Notes: a model not told the origin generated them from the sequence alone. Positions 52,406-60,878 are shown, numbered from the stretch's first letter. The stretch is 64,000 bases of DNA from Bacillota bacterium (GCA_014360195.1 JACIXY010000004.1:1-64000), one strand, 5' to 3'. Translations and numbers: made by a program.

Positions 52406-53191
52406 TCAAGCCCGGCCGAGCCCTGATCGCTTGAGGAGCGCGATGATCTCGAAGATGAACCGCATCTCCCTCTCATTCAGGGTACATACGGCGCTCAGTA
52501 GCATCTGGACGTTGGGATCCTGCAGGAGGTCGCGGAGATCTTTGCTCATGCCTGGGATGAGCTCGTCGATGCCCTCGCTGTCCAGGACCAGGTAACACGG
52601 TGACACACCCAGGCCCGACGCTATCTTGTTGATGGTCTTGAGCGATGGCGAGACGCGTCCGAGCTCAATCTGACCGATGAGAGCGGCTGAGACCCCAGCC
52701 TTCGCCGCTACCTCCGCCTGGGTCATGCCCAGTTTCTCCCTTAGCCTCCTGAGCTTCTCGCCGAGGAACCCCTTGCGCTCGGCAGGTGACATGAACGTCG
52801 AGAGAGGCACGTGCAGGACGCGGGCGAGCTGTTTAAGGACAGAAACGGCAGGTTGTACATTCCCGCGCTCTATCTCGCTCAAGTACGTGCTGGATATCCC
52901 GGCTGCGGACGCAACCTCGCGCAGGGTCATACCGCGATCCTCCCGCGCAAGGCGCAGCTTGTCGCCAAGCCCAATGCCTCGAGCCCCCTCCTCCTCGGAC
53001 ATCTCGACGAGTTCAGACCTGTTGAGGTTGAGCGCGTCCGCGAGTCGCGTCAGTGCATCAAGGGATGGGGTCTTGGCACCGCGCTCTATCTCGCTCAGGT
53101 AGGAATAGGAGAGCCTGGCTCTCGAAGCAAGCTCAACGAGTGTAAGCCCCCTCGCCTTTCTTGCAGCCCTCACTCGCTCACCTGGTACCAC
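52406..53191 (-). CDS. Transcriptional regulator with three XRE-type HTH domains
   Basis: A 261-residue protein with three Cro/C1 HTH repeats: ~5-58 (RKARGLTLVELASRARLSYS), ~75-130 (REDRGMTLREVASAAGISST) and ~142-197 (REKLGMTQAEVAAKAGVSAA), each followed by a YLSEIERG or LIGQIELG recognition helix. A C-terminal helical block (LRDLLQDPNVQMLLSAVCTL) resembles single-HTH relatives. GTG 53191 is eight bases after AAAGGAGG. A promoter with a Rex-like palindrome lies 150 bp upstream. Targets unknown. Confidence 0.88.
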   Translation of the reverse strand: MVPGERVRAARKARGLTLVELASRARLSYSYLSEIERGAKTPSLDALTRLADALNLNRSELVEMSEEEGARGIGLGDKLRLAREDRGMTLREVASAAGISSTYLSEIERGNVQPAVSVLKQLARVLHVPLSTFMSPAERKGFLGEKLRRLREKLGMTQAEVAAKAGVSAALIGQIELGRVSPSLKTINKIASGLGVSPCYLVLDSEGIDELIPGMSKDLRDLLQDPNVQMLLSAVCTLNEREMRFIFEIIALLKRSGLGRA

Positions 53192-53343
53192 GTACCCAGC
53201 CTCCTTTCAAGGCCCACGCCTGGTCCAGTCCAAGAGGACAGTTGCGAAATCGCACACAATGGCCGATAGGCAGAATCCCCAGGATAGGACACAGCGGTCA
53301 TCTCCCGCCTGTCACGTCGATTTCGTGCCGCCCCGTCTCCTAT

Positions 53344-53374
53344 ATTCTAGCACTTTGTGGTATTCTTCACAAAG
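53344..53374 (-). promoter_or_regulatory. Promoter with embedded TTGTG-N8-CACAA operator for the triple-HTH gene
   Basis: Minus strand TTGTGA (53372-53367), 17 bp, TAGAAT (53349-53344). The inverted repeat CTTTGTG (53353-53359)/CACAAAG (53368-53374) covers the -35 and spacer. TTGTG-N8-CACAA is the half-site layout of the Rex redox repressor site. Confidence 0.6.
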
Positions 53375-53472
53375 CCATCTTACCGAACCGCATCAACCCA
53401 GCGCGGCGTCGGGCATGCTCTCGGAGTTGAATCAGAATGGCCCGAACCCCGGAATCCCGGAATTCCACATTC

Positions 53473-53501
53473 TTGACAGAAAGCAAAGAGCAGCGTATAG
53501 T
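53473..53501 (+). promoter_or_regulatory. Consensus sigma-A promoter for the FmdB-like gene
   Basis: TTGACA (53473-53478), 17-bp spacer, TATAGT (53496-53501), 88 bp before the ATG at 53590. Confidence 0.8.
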
Positions 53502-53589
53502 ACGTAATTGGCGCGGGACACGCGGCGCTCCGTCTCTTGAGGGGGCGCCCACGATGCGCCGAGTTTTTTGAAGGAGGGATTATCGCGAC

Positions 53590-53853
53590 ATGCCTACCTA
53601 CGAATACTATTGTGAGAAATGCGGCCGTTTCGAGGAATTCCAGCGCATGTCGGATGAGCCCCTCTCCCGCTGTCCCACCTGCGGCGGCCCGGTCAGGCGG
53701 CTCATCAGCAGAAACGTGAGCATCATCTTCAAAGGGTCTGGCTTCTACACGACAGATAATCGCAGCGCCGACTACAAAGAGAAGGCCAAGAAGGACAGCG
53801 AAGCTGAGTCCTCCTCGGGATCATCGAAGGCACCGGATGCGGCAGGCGTCTAG
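53590..53853 (+). CDS. FmdB-family zinc-ribbon protein
   Basis: An 87-residue protein with the N-terminal zinc ribbon MPTYEYYCEKCGRFEEFQRM and the second pair CPTCGG, typical of FmdB putative regulatory proteins, then a GSGFYTTD motif and a Ser/Lys/Glu-rich tail. AAGGAGGG lies upstream of the ATG. The function in bacteria is unclear (proposed regulator or translation factor). Confidence 0.9.
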   Translation: MPTYEYYCEKCGRFEEFQRMSDEPLSRCPTCGGPVRRLISRNVSIIFKGSGFYTTDNRSADYKEKAKKDSEAESSSGSSKAPDAAGV

Positions 53854-53893
53854 AGTCCGCCCGAGCGAGTTCTGCCCTGCCCCCATCTGCTTC

Positions 53894-53932
53894 GGGTGCC
53901 CGGTGCTCACGCCCGGCGAGCACCAGGCGCCC
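53894..53932 (+). terminator. Bulged GC hairpin between converging genes
   Basis: GGGTGCC-CGGTGCTC (53894-53908) pairs with GAGCACC-AGGCGCCC (53918-53932) with one bulge. It lies between the FmdB-like gene and the end of ndh. No T-run. Confidence 0.4.
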
Positions 53933-54002
53933 GTCCGCATCCACGCCGCTTGCGGTCCGACGCGGTGTCCGGCTGACAGCGCGCCAACCGCTCATGCAAG
54001 CG

Positions 54003-55754
54003 CTACCTGGCGCCGCCGGCCGAGGTAACCCGCCCGCCCAGTGCAAGCCACCTCTTCGGAAGCGCTCCCCTTACAACCTCCCCGAGGAACGGCATAACAT
54101 AGTAGTCCAGCCCAAACGCCCGCCCGGCTCCAGCGAGCATCGCGATGGAGACCATGACGAACCAGATGTTCCCGCCAGCCCCGGCAAGGGCGAAGTTGAT
54201 GTTCATGAAGATCGACCCAAGCGCCGCGAGGCTCGTGAAGAGACCGAAGATCAGAGCAAGCCCCAGCGCCAACTCGGTGAGGGTTACAACCCATTGGAAG
54301 AAGAGCGCGTGCGGGAACACGAACGTGTCCATGAGCCACCTGTACCATTCCGGCGTCCCCGGCCCCATGGGCATCAGGGACGAGCCTGACACAAGCTTGT
54401 CGCCGGAGACCAGAAAGCCCTCACGGATCTTCCCTATGCCCGATATAAGCCATTCGTACCCCAGGAATACCCTCAGAATCACCAGCCAGACAAGGCTGAC
54501 CTTCACGTCTGCGTGTTTCATGAGACCCGAAAGCACTCCTCTCACGTTTATCATCTCGTGCTTGAGGTACTTGAGTATAACCCGGAGACCCCCGATGCCC
54601 CACTGGTAGTGGAGGTTCACCAGATGCTTCATGGCGGTGGCGGGATAGCTCCAGAGGGATATCCCCATGAGGTCGGCCACCGAGTAGTGGCTGCCGATGG
54701 ACACCATCACGCCGTGCAGACGAGGCCTGAACTTACGCTTCGGCGTGCCTTTGATGTCGGCAGCTATGTTCCGGGCGGCGCAGGCTCCACCCTGAAGCGC
54801 TGACTCAACGAGCGCAGGAAGCTCCCCGTTTTCGTCCACGAAGAAACAGTTATCGCCGACGGCGTACACGTCATCGTGCCCGTCCACCTGCAGGTACTCG
54901 TTGACCGCTAGGCGGCCGCGCTTCTTGCAATTGAAGCCCTTATCCTTGAGGAAGGTCGTGGCGCGGACTCCACCCGTCCAGATGACCGTCCGGGTGCGTA
55001 TCTTCGTACCTGACTTGAGGGTAAGCTCCTCGGGTTTGACTTCTACTATCGGGGAGTTCGTAAGCACCGTGATCCCCTTGGCCTGCATGGCCCGGGCGGC
55101 CCTGGCTGCGAGGTTCTCGGCGAGGGTGGGCAGTATCCGCGGCAGTGCTTCGATCACGTATACCGTCACCGAGAACGGTGAGATCCCGAACTCCCGGCAC
55201 AGGTCGGGGACCCATTCGGCAAGCTCGCCCGCCATCTCCACCCCGGTGAAGCCGCCGCCCCCCACCACAAACGTGAGCAGCTCCTGCCGCTTGACCGGGT
55301 CAGTTTCCGCGGCGGCAAGCTCGAACATGCTCCGCACCTGCGCCCTGATCTTCCGGGCATCTTCCAGCGACCACAGGGTGAGCGCGTTCTCCGCCATGCC
55401 CGGGATGCCGTAGAACTCCGGTTCGCTTCCGCATGCGAGAATGAGATAATCGTACGGATACTCTGCCGACTCCGACCTCACGGCTTTCTTCTCGAGGTCG
55501 ATGCCGGTGATCGTGTCCTGCACGACCCGCACCCTGCTCTTGCGGAAGATGTCGGCAAGGGGAATCTGCACGCTGTCCTCATGGACGCGTGCCCCCGCTA
55601 CCTCGTGGAGTTCGGTCAGGAGTATGTGCCGATCGTTCTTGTCGATGAGGGTGATCTCGGCCTCGTCGCGTCCGAGCAGCTTTTCCAGGGTTTTCGCCGC
55701 GTGAATCCCCCCGTAACCCGCTCCGAGAATGACGACCCTCTTTTTGTCAGCCAT
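54003..55754 (-). CDS. ndh: Type II NADH dehydrogenase fused to a DoxX-type membrane domain
   Basis: Oxidises NADH and reduces a quinone without pumping. The 583-residue product starts MADKKRVVILGAGYGGIHAA (FAD fold), with the NADH fold TFVVGGGGFTGVEMAGELA (~162-180) and DDVYAVGDNCFF. Residues ~420-560 form four hydrophobic segments of DoxX type (RVFLGYEWLISGIGKIREGF, TELALGLALIFGLFTSLAAL), which would anchor it to the membrane. ATG 55754 is eight bases after GGGAGG. It lies divergent to apbE; together they resemble the NDH-2 of flavin-based extracellular electron transfer. Confidence 0.9.
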   Translation of the reverse strand: MADKKRVVILGAGYGGIHAAKTLEKLLGRDEAEITLIDKNDRHILLTELHEVAGARVHEDSVQIPLADIFRKSRVRVVQDTITGIDLEKKAVRSESAEYPYDYLILACGSEPEFYGIPGMAENALTLWSLEDARKIRAQVRSMFELAAAETDPVKRQELLTFVVGGGGFTGVEMAGELAEWVPDLCREFGISPFSVTVYVIEALPRILPTLAENLAARAARAMQAKGITVLTNSPIVEVKPEELTLKSGTKIRTRTVIWTGGVRATTFLKDKGFNCKKRGRLAVNEYLQVDGHDDVYAVGDNCFFVDENGELPALVESALQGGACAARNIAADIKGTPKRKFRPRLHGVMVSIGSHYSVADLMGISLWSYPATAMKHLVNLHYQWGIGGLRVILKYLKHEMINVRGVLSGLMKHADVKVSLVWLVILRVFLGYEWLISGIGKIREGFLVSGDKLVSGSSLMPMGPGTPEWYRWLMDTFVFPHALFFQWVVTLTELALGLALIFGLFTSLAALGSIFMNINFALAGAGGNIWFVMVSIAMLAGAGRAFGLDYYVMPFLGEVVRGALPKRWLALGGRVTSAGGAR

Positions 55755-55833
55755 CCACCATTCCTCCCACGCGTTCTTTTCGCAGCTGACTCGCACGGCC
55801 CGTCGCACTCCAGTCGCGGCCGCCTCTTTGTGA

Positions 55834-55851
55834 TTGTGACGACTATCACAC
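55834..55851. promoter_or_regulatory. TTGTGA-N6-TCACAC palindrome upstream of ndh
   Basis: The core TGTGA-CGACTA-TCACA (55835-55850) is an exact TGTGAN6TCACA match (CRP/FNR type), and TTGTGA-N6-TCACA(A) is also the Rex layout. It lies 80 bp upstream of the ndh start, inside the leader of the promoter at 55932-55960. Confidence 0.55.
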
Positions 55852-55931
55852 ACGCCACCCCGGCTGTTGCACATTTCGCCGCGCCAGTGCGGATTCCTGC
55901 CTATCGATGCGTGTTGTTCCAGGCCATTTCA

Positions 55932-55960
55932 ACTATACCATAGACAGTTTCGCCAGACAA
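55932..55960 (-). promoter_or_regulatory. Promoter for ndh
   Basis: Minus strand TTGTCT (55960-55955), 17 bp, TATAGT (55937-55932). It overlaps the plus-strand promoter at 55941-55969. Confidence 0.6.
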
Positions 55961-55969
55961 TGGTACAAT
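55941..55969 (+). promoter_or_regulatory. Promoter for apbE, overlapping the ndh promoter
   Basis: TAGACA (55941-55946), 17-bp spacer, TACAAT (55964-55969). The two face-to-face promoters share ~20 bp, so binding at one should exclude the other. The 56000-56263 leader has no gene that I trust. Confidence 0.5.
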
Positions 55970-56263
55970 CACAGTGTTCCGGGAGTCCATCATGCGGTCG
56001 GCGCCGGGTCGGTCAGCGGGTCGCGGAGATCCCCCGATCCCTGAGGGATCCCTTGTTCTCCCGGGTTCCCCCTGGCGAACGCGCAGGCACGGCACGGGCC
56101 GACACGCCCGCTCAGACTTACGCAGGCTTACGCAGGCTTAGGCTCATACGCACAAAAGGCCGCGCAGGGTCGGGGCGGCGCACGGAACAGCACGCGACGG
56201 CATATGGGTGTGAACGTGAACACGAGCACAAGCGCGAACACAAACGCCAGCAGGAGCACGCGC

Positions 56264-57397
56264 ATGACCTGGAATGTTCACATAAGGTACGAAGGGTACG
56301 AGCGACGGAGGGAGGTCGGCAGGCACTCCCGGGCGCTTTCGCGGACTGCGCTATGTGCGTTCGTACTGCTGGCGGCCTTCACGGTCGCAGGCTGCCAGGG
56401 TTCCGGCGGCAGGCCAAGCGCCTCAGTGCGCATAGGCTTCGCCCTCGGGACGCTCGTCCAGGTCCGGGCGTACGCCCACGGCGAGCAGGCCGACAAGGCT
56501 GTCAGGGAGGCCTTCGCCCGCATTGAGGAAGTCGAGGCGCTGATGAGCGCGAACGTCCCCTCGAGCGACATCGCGGCGGTGAACCGCAAGGCCGGAGGCT
56601 TGCCAACCAGGGTGGCAGGCGATACACTGTATGTGGTGAAAAGGGCCAGAGAATACGGCGATCTCAGCCATGGCAGGTTCGATGCGGCGATAGGCCCGCT
56701 CGTCCGGCTGTGGGGCATCGGCACGGATCACGCGAAGCTGCCTTCACCCGAGGAGATTGCGGCAGCAAGGTCTCTCGTCGATTATCGAGACGTGGAGGTC
56801 GACGAGTCCGCCGGCACCGTACGTCTTCGCAAGGCCGGGATGGCCCTCGACCTCGGAGCCATCGCGAAAGGCTTCGCCGCCGACAGGGCAGCGGAGGCGC
56901 TGGTGAACCGCGGCGTGAGGAGCGCTTTCATCGACCTCGGCGGGAACATACTGGTGGTCGGGTCGAGGCCCGACGGCTCGCCCTGGCGGGTGGGAATACA
57001 GGATCCGTGGAAGGAACGCGGAGCCACCTTCGCGGTGGTGCCTGTGCGTAACATGGCTGTAGTATCATCCGGCACCTACGAACGATTCTTCGAGCAAGGC
57101 GGAAAGCGCTACCACCACATAATCGATCCGGACACGGGCTATCCAGCCGAGACGGGCATCGTGAGCGCGACGGTCCTCGCCCGCCACGCGGTGGACGCGG
57201 ACGCTCTCTCCACCACGGTGTTCCTGCTGGGGCCGTCGGACGGGATGAAGCTCATCACGCGCCTTGCGGGGGTCGAAGCGGTGGTCGTCACCGACGACCG
57301 GCAGGTGATCATCTCGCCGGGCCTTCGGGGAGTGATAGAAATCAGCACAGGATGGACGGTCAGGTTCTATGGTCTTGAGGACGTTCAGGAAAGCTGA
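56264..57397 (+). CDS. apbE: FAD:protein FMN transferase (ApbE), lipoprotein
   Basis: Attaches FMN from FAD covalently to threonine of exported flavoproteins. The 377-residue product is a predicted lipoprotein: lipobox TVAGC with C44. The ApbE domain has LGTLVQVRAYAHGEQADKAV, GRFDAAIGPLVRLWGIG, DLGAIAKGFAADRAAEAL, FIDLGGNILVVG and HHIIDPDTGYPAETGI. ATG 56264 has AGGAG at the right spacing; the ATG at 56204 has none. It is probably the enzyme for the double FMN-binding protein at 62218-62901. Counterpart of FmnB in the Listeria FLEET locus. Confidence 0.92.
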   Translation: MTWNVHIRYEGYERRREVGRHSRALSRTALCAFVLLAAFTVAGCQGSGGRPSASVRIGFALGTLVQVRAYAHGEQADKAVREAFARIEEVEALMSANVPSSDIAAVNRKAGGLPTRVAGDTLYVVKRAREYGDLSHGRFDAAIGPLVRLWGIGTDHAKLPSPEEIAAARSLVDYRDVEVDESAGTVRLRKAGMALDLGAIAKGFAADRAAEALVNRGVRSAFIDLGGNILVVGSRPDGSPWRVGIQDPWKERGATFAVVPVRNMAVVSSGTYERFFEQGGKRYHHIIDPDTGYPAETGIVSATVLARHAVDADALSTTVFLLGPSDGMKLITRLAGVEAVVVTDDRQVIISPGLRGVIEISTGWTVRFYGLEDVQES

Positions 57398-57788
57398 TCT
57401 TATCCTTGCGCTCGTCATCGTCGGCGCGGCCGCCGCTATCGTGGCGGGCCAGAGCCTTGGCCGGAGTCGGCAGGAGGGTACTGTTAGGGCGCGCGAGGTG
57501 GTAATAGAGGTCAATAACCAGCATTTCCGCACGGTGCCTTTCTCGCAGGTCACAGGGGTCATGACCGTGGACGTGCCTGCGGACCGCGGTCGCACCGTGG
57601 TCGTCGAGATCACCGAGGACGGGCGCGCCAGGGTTCGCGCCTCGGACTGCCCTGACAAGGTGTGCGTCAAGACCGGTTGGATCGAGCATCCCGGCGAAGT
57701 CATCGTGTGCCTTCCCAACAGGGTAGTGGTGAAGATCCAGGGTGGACCCGAGGCCCTGGGACCTGCGCTTGACGGCATCGCGTATTGA
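57369..57788 (+). CDS. eetA: NusG domain II membrane protein (EetA-like)
   Basis: A 139-residue protein with one N-terminal span (LILALVIVGAAAAIVAG) and an extracellular NusG-II-like domain; ASDCPDKVCVKTGWIEHPGE and VCLPNRVVVKI are hallmark segments. It overlaps apbE by 29 bp. NusG-II proteins next to Gx transporters and ApbE are recognised as EetA of flavin-based extracellular electron transfer; this symbol rests on family and neighbourhood. Confidence 0.8.
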   Translation: MVLRTFRKADLILALVIVGAAAAIVAGQSLGRSRQEGTVRAREVVIEVNNQHFRTVPFSQVTGVMTVDVPADRGRTVVVEITEDGRARVRASDCPDKVCVKTGWIEHPGEVIVCLPNRVVVKIQGGPEALGPALDGIAY

Positions 57789-57909
57789 GGATACCGGTAA
57801 CCCTCCCGAGAAATCAGAAGCCATCTCCGAACTTGCAAGCACACAGGACAGGACAGGACTGGACTGGACTGGAGACGTCGGGACACAACGCCATACGCAC
57901 TACAGGCCG

Positions 57910-58113
57910 CTAAATGAGGGTGCAGAAATGCTCCCGACTTTCGGGAGGGGTTGCCGGTGGTTACACGAGGGGTGTCAAAATCCGGCCACTAGCCTAGCCA
58001 GACGAACCGGATTTTGGCGAAGCGCGCCCCGCTTGGGGCGCCGTCGCCGAGTGCAACACCGGCAACCCGGCGACTACTGGGAGAGGGGCGAGAACTGACG
58101 CACCCTCACTTAG
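57910..58113 (+). repeat. Dispersed inverted-end element, full copy between eetA and eetB
   Basis: 204 bp from CTAAATGAGGGTGCAG to CACCCTCACTTAG, the best-kept copy. Nested pairs: CTCCCGACTTTCGGGAG, GGTTGCCGGTG/CACCGGCAACC, AAAATCCGGCC and its mate CCGGATTTT, and GCGCCCCGCTTGGGGCGCC. The flanks CAGGCCG and CCGGCCAG are themselves nearly inverted. Confidence 0.9.
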
Positions 58114-58186
58114 CCGGCCAGAGGGAGGAGAGGGGTTTTCTGCACGAGTACCGTGGGTTCGGCAACACGTGCAGGTTCCTTGTGGG

Positions 58187-58750
58187 ATGACGAGAACACG
58201 GAGACTCACACATATAGCCATCTACGTTGCGCTTGCTCTCGTGCTCCACGTAGCCGAGAGCTTTATACCGGTGCCCTTCGTGGTTCCTGGGGCCAAGCTG
58301 GGCCTCGCGAACATAGTCACGCTCCTCGTGATCCTGCTTTCCGGTACGTACGACGCCCTCGTCGTGGTGGCCCTGCGCACGTTTCTCGGGTCGCTCCTCT
58401 CCGGGGCGCTCACCAGCTTCGCGTTCAGCATTGTCGGAGGCGTGCTTGCGACCATCGTGATGTCACTCGTTTACAAGCGCCTGGGAGGCGTGTTCGGTCT
58501 CGTGGGCGTGAGCATCCTGGGGGCGATATCCCATAATATCGGCCAGCTCCTCGTCGCAGGGGTGGTCGTAGGCACCATGGGCGTGTACGGTTACCTGCCT
58601 GTGCTCCTGGTAGCCGGAGTCGCCACAGGTTACTTCGTTGGAATTGCCGCCGGGTTCGTCCTGAGATTCCTGCCGAAGGCCCTCGCGAAATCGGCTGCCG
58701 CCGGGTGGCCAGAGGACGCGCGGGTGGATCACATCGCAAGGATGCCTTAA
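58187..58750 (+). CDS. eetB: Gx transporter-family membrane protein (EetB-like)
   Basis: A 187-residue integral membrane protein often labelled heptaprenyl diphosphate synthase component I. Five or six spans; PGAKLGLANIVTLLVILLSG, LRTFLGSLLSGALTSFAFSI and LGAISHNIGQLLVAGVVVG are the family core. In the FLEET locus the corresponding EetB is thought to help electron passage from quinone to flavins. No strong ribosome site precedes ATG 58187; a GTG at 58169 is possible. A repeat element separates it from eetA. Confidence 0.82.
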   Translation: MTRTRRLTHIAIYVALALVLHVAESFIPVPFVVPGAKLGLANIVTLLVILLSGTYDALVVVALRTFLGSLLSGALTSFAFSIVGGVLATIVMSLVYKRLGGVFGLVGVSILGAISHNIGQLLVAGVVVGTMGVYGYLPVLLVAGVATGYFVGIAAGFVLRFLPKALAKSAAAGWPEDARVDHIARMP

Positions 58751-58768
58751 AGCCCGGCGCGACGGGAG

Positions 58769-59782
58769 ATGGAGAAAGCTTTGGCACCCAGGTGGTCATC
58801 TCATCCTTTGCTCGCCGAGAGCCTCAGGAAAGTCGAGGCCTACCTCGAGGAACAGCTCTCCACCGGCCATAGCCTCATTTCAGGCGCGGTGATGTCTCTC
58901 CTGCGGGCAGGCGGAAAGCGCATCCGCCCCGCCCTGGTGCTGGCGTCGGGCATGTTCGGCAAGGCTGCCCCCGCGAAGCTCGTGCCGGTCGCCTCGGCCA
59001 TCGAAATAATTCACATGGCCACGCTCGTGCATGACGATATCATCGACGATGCCGACACCCGAAGAGGAGTCCAGACGGTTCATGCGCGCTATGGGGCCGA
59101 CGTCGCCGTCTTCACCGGCGATTACCTCTTCACTCGGGCCTTCCACATACTTTCCGAATACGCAAGCCATGAAATGCTGTCCTCCGTGGCCAGGGCTGTG
59201 CAGGAGGTCTGCGAGGGTGAGATCGAGCAGTACGAGGCGAGGGGCAACACCGCTGTCTCCTTCGGACAGTACCTGCGGCGGATCCGCCAGAAGACCGCCA
59301 TGCTCTTCGCATTGAGCTGCTACGCAGGCGCCTTGGTGGCAGAGGCCCCCAGGGGAACGGCCGACGCGCTTCGCCGCTTCGGCCTGCACCTAGGGATCGC
59401 GTTCCAGATCGCCGACGACATCCTGGACTTTTCGCAAGACAGCGCGATCACGGGAAAACCAGCCGGGCACGATCTCGCCTGCGGCGTATACACGCTGCCC
59501 GTGATCTACGCGCTCGGAAGCAACCGGTGGGGCAGCAAACTGAGAGATCTCCTCGTCGCGCCGAACGGAAGCAATTCCGGGCCCGGCAACGAGCAGGAAC
59601 GCCACGAAGCTCGCGAGCGGATCATCGCGATCGTGCGGGAGTCGGGTGCCCTTCAACGGGCCTCACAAGTGGCCGAAAGGTATGCCGCCCGGGCAAGGCG
59701 TTGCCTTGCGCCCCTTCCGGATGGCGCGGGAAAGGAAATCCTCGCCGATATCCTGGCAAGCGCCGTGCACCGAGCCAGCTAA
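58769..59782 (+). CDS. Long-chain polyprenyl diphosphate synthase
   Basis: Makes the quinone side-chain or a C30-C40 prenyl diphosphate. The 337-residue product has GGKRIRPAL, the first aspartate-rich motif HDDIIDDADTRRG (D89 onward) and the second ADDILDF. DmkB of the FLEET locus is in this family. The ATG lies just after GGGAG; TTG five codons in has better spacing. The stop codon (TAA 59780-59782) is in the terminus of a repeat element. Confidence 0.92.
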   Translation: MEKALAPRWSSHPLLAESLRKVEAYLEEQLSTGHSLISGAVMSLLRAGGKRIRPALVLASGMFGKAAPAKLVPVASAIEIIHMATLVHDDIIDDADTRRGVQTVHARYGADVAVFTGDYLFTRAFHILSEYASHEMLSSVARAVQEVCEGEIEQYEARGNTAVSFGQYLRRIRQKTAMLFALSCYAGALVAEAPRGTADALRRFGLHLGIAFQIADDILDFSQDSAITGKPAGHDLACGVYTLPVIYALGSNRWGSKLRDLLVAPNGSNSGPGNEQERHEARERIIAIVRESGALQRASQVAERYAARARRCLAPLPDGAGKEILADILASAVHRAS

Positions 59783-59862
59783 GTGCGGGTTCCAGCTCAG
59801 AGGGAGTGCAAGAATTCCCCCGAGTTTTGGGAGGGGTTGCCGGTGACTCAAAGAGAAAGAGA
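59779..59862 (+). repeat. Dispersed inverted-end element, left part only
   Basis: Begins CTAAGTGCGGG, with GTGCAAGAATTCCCCCGAG, TTTTGGGAGGGGTTGCCGGTG and GACTCAAAGAGA, then ends. The right half is missing. Its first TAA is the polyprenyl synthase stop codon. Confidence 0.7.
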
Positions 59863-59884
59863 GAGATGGCCGCCCCCCTGTTCG

Positions 59885-60604
59885 TCAGGCGCCGGCCTGC
59901 GAGGAGGCGATCTCGGAGCCTGCCTGCGCAGACGCCTTGCGCTGCACCTGTCCGAGAAGCTCTAGCCCGTTTATGACTAGCCTGAACCTGCAGCCAAGGA
60001 GCGAGGCTGCCTGCTTGCACATCTCCATTCGCGTCAGGTATATCTCGAAGTAGTCCATGATCTGGCACTCCGTGGTGTCGAAAGATATGTCCAGCGTGAT
60101 GGTCTTACGTTTGCTATCCACGGTCAGGGATGAATCCGTTATCGCCAGGTTTACCCTGTCGTGGATGTCGTGGGCCCGCCTCATCCGGACTCGGGTGCGG
60201 TGAGCGTCGCTCTTGTCGGCGATGATGAGCGCGGCAGACACCGGGCTTACTGGAATGCCTATCTCCTCTTCGTGGTTGGCTATGGCCGTTGTGATCGTAC
60301 AGATTTCCTCAAGTGGCATTCCCAGCATACGAAGCTCGGTAAACACGATGTTCGCGCCGGTGGGGCCGTGGTACTTGCGGTTGTGCATGTTCCCAATGTC
60401 ATGCAGATACCCCGAGATGGCTCCCAGCTCGACCGTCCTCTCGTCGTACCCCAGGCTCCTGAGGATGTAAGCCGTCATCGTGGATACGTAAGTTACATGG
60501 CGCAGCCCGTGCTCGGTGTAACCGAGTAGCGACAGGTACTCGTTGGCCTTGCTTATGAGCAGGCGGAAGCTGGGATTGCCCTGAATGTCTTTTAATGTCA
60601 ACAT
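59885..60604 (-). CDS. HD-domain phosphohydrolase-like protein
   Basis: A 239-residue protein with HD-fold metal motifs: GLRHVTYVS, SGYLHDIGNMHN (HD pair), HEEEIGIPVSP and IIADKSDAHR. It resembles small HD phosphohydrolases that act on nucleotides or signalling molecules; the substrate is unknown. The C-terminal third (DISFDTTECQIMDYFEIYLT) is a separate regulatory-type domain. ATG 60604 follows GGGAGGATC. Divergent from the LysM gene; that region holds two short hairpins (60672-60692 and near 60741-60768). Confidence 0.85.
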   Translation of the reverse strand: MLTLKDIQGNPSFRLLISKANEYLSLLGYTEHGLRHVTYVSTMTAYILRSLGYDERTVELGAISGYLHDIGNMHNRKYHGPTGANIVFTELRMLGMPLEEICTITTAIANHEEEIGIPVSPVSAALIIADKSDAHRTRVRMRRAHDIHDRVNLAITDSSLTVDSKRKTITLDISFDTTECQIMDYFEIYLTRMEMCKQAASLLGCRFRLVINGLELLGQVQRKASAQAGSEIASSQAGA

Positions 60605-60878
60605 GATCCTCCCTCCCCCAACTCGTTCCCCGGCCATACCATAATAGCACATTCCTTTCATCGTGAACACAGCCCGGTTACACTAACCGGGCCGCCGGTC
60701 GAGCAGCGATGACGCCCCTTTTACCGGAGAGACACCTCTTCTGCCAGATCCCTCTCCGCATGGCAGGATCTGAAGGATGACAAGCCCGCGCCGCCCAGGT
60801 ATCATGACCCCGAGGATGGAGGCGCTCACAGTGCCGGTAGTTCCCATCCAACATTCATCGTGAAAGGGGAGAGGTCTC

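Noticed and set aside
60605-60878. Riboswitch (c-di-AMP type) upstream of the secreted LysM gene
   Set aside because: Such genes often have one and the region has hairpins, but I could not match the conserved core of any riboswitch class.
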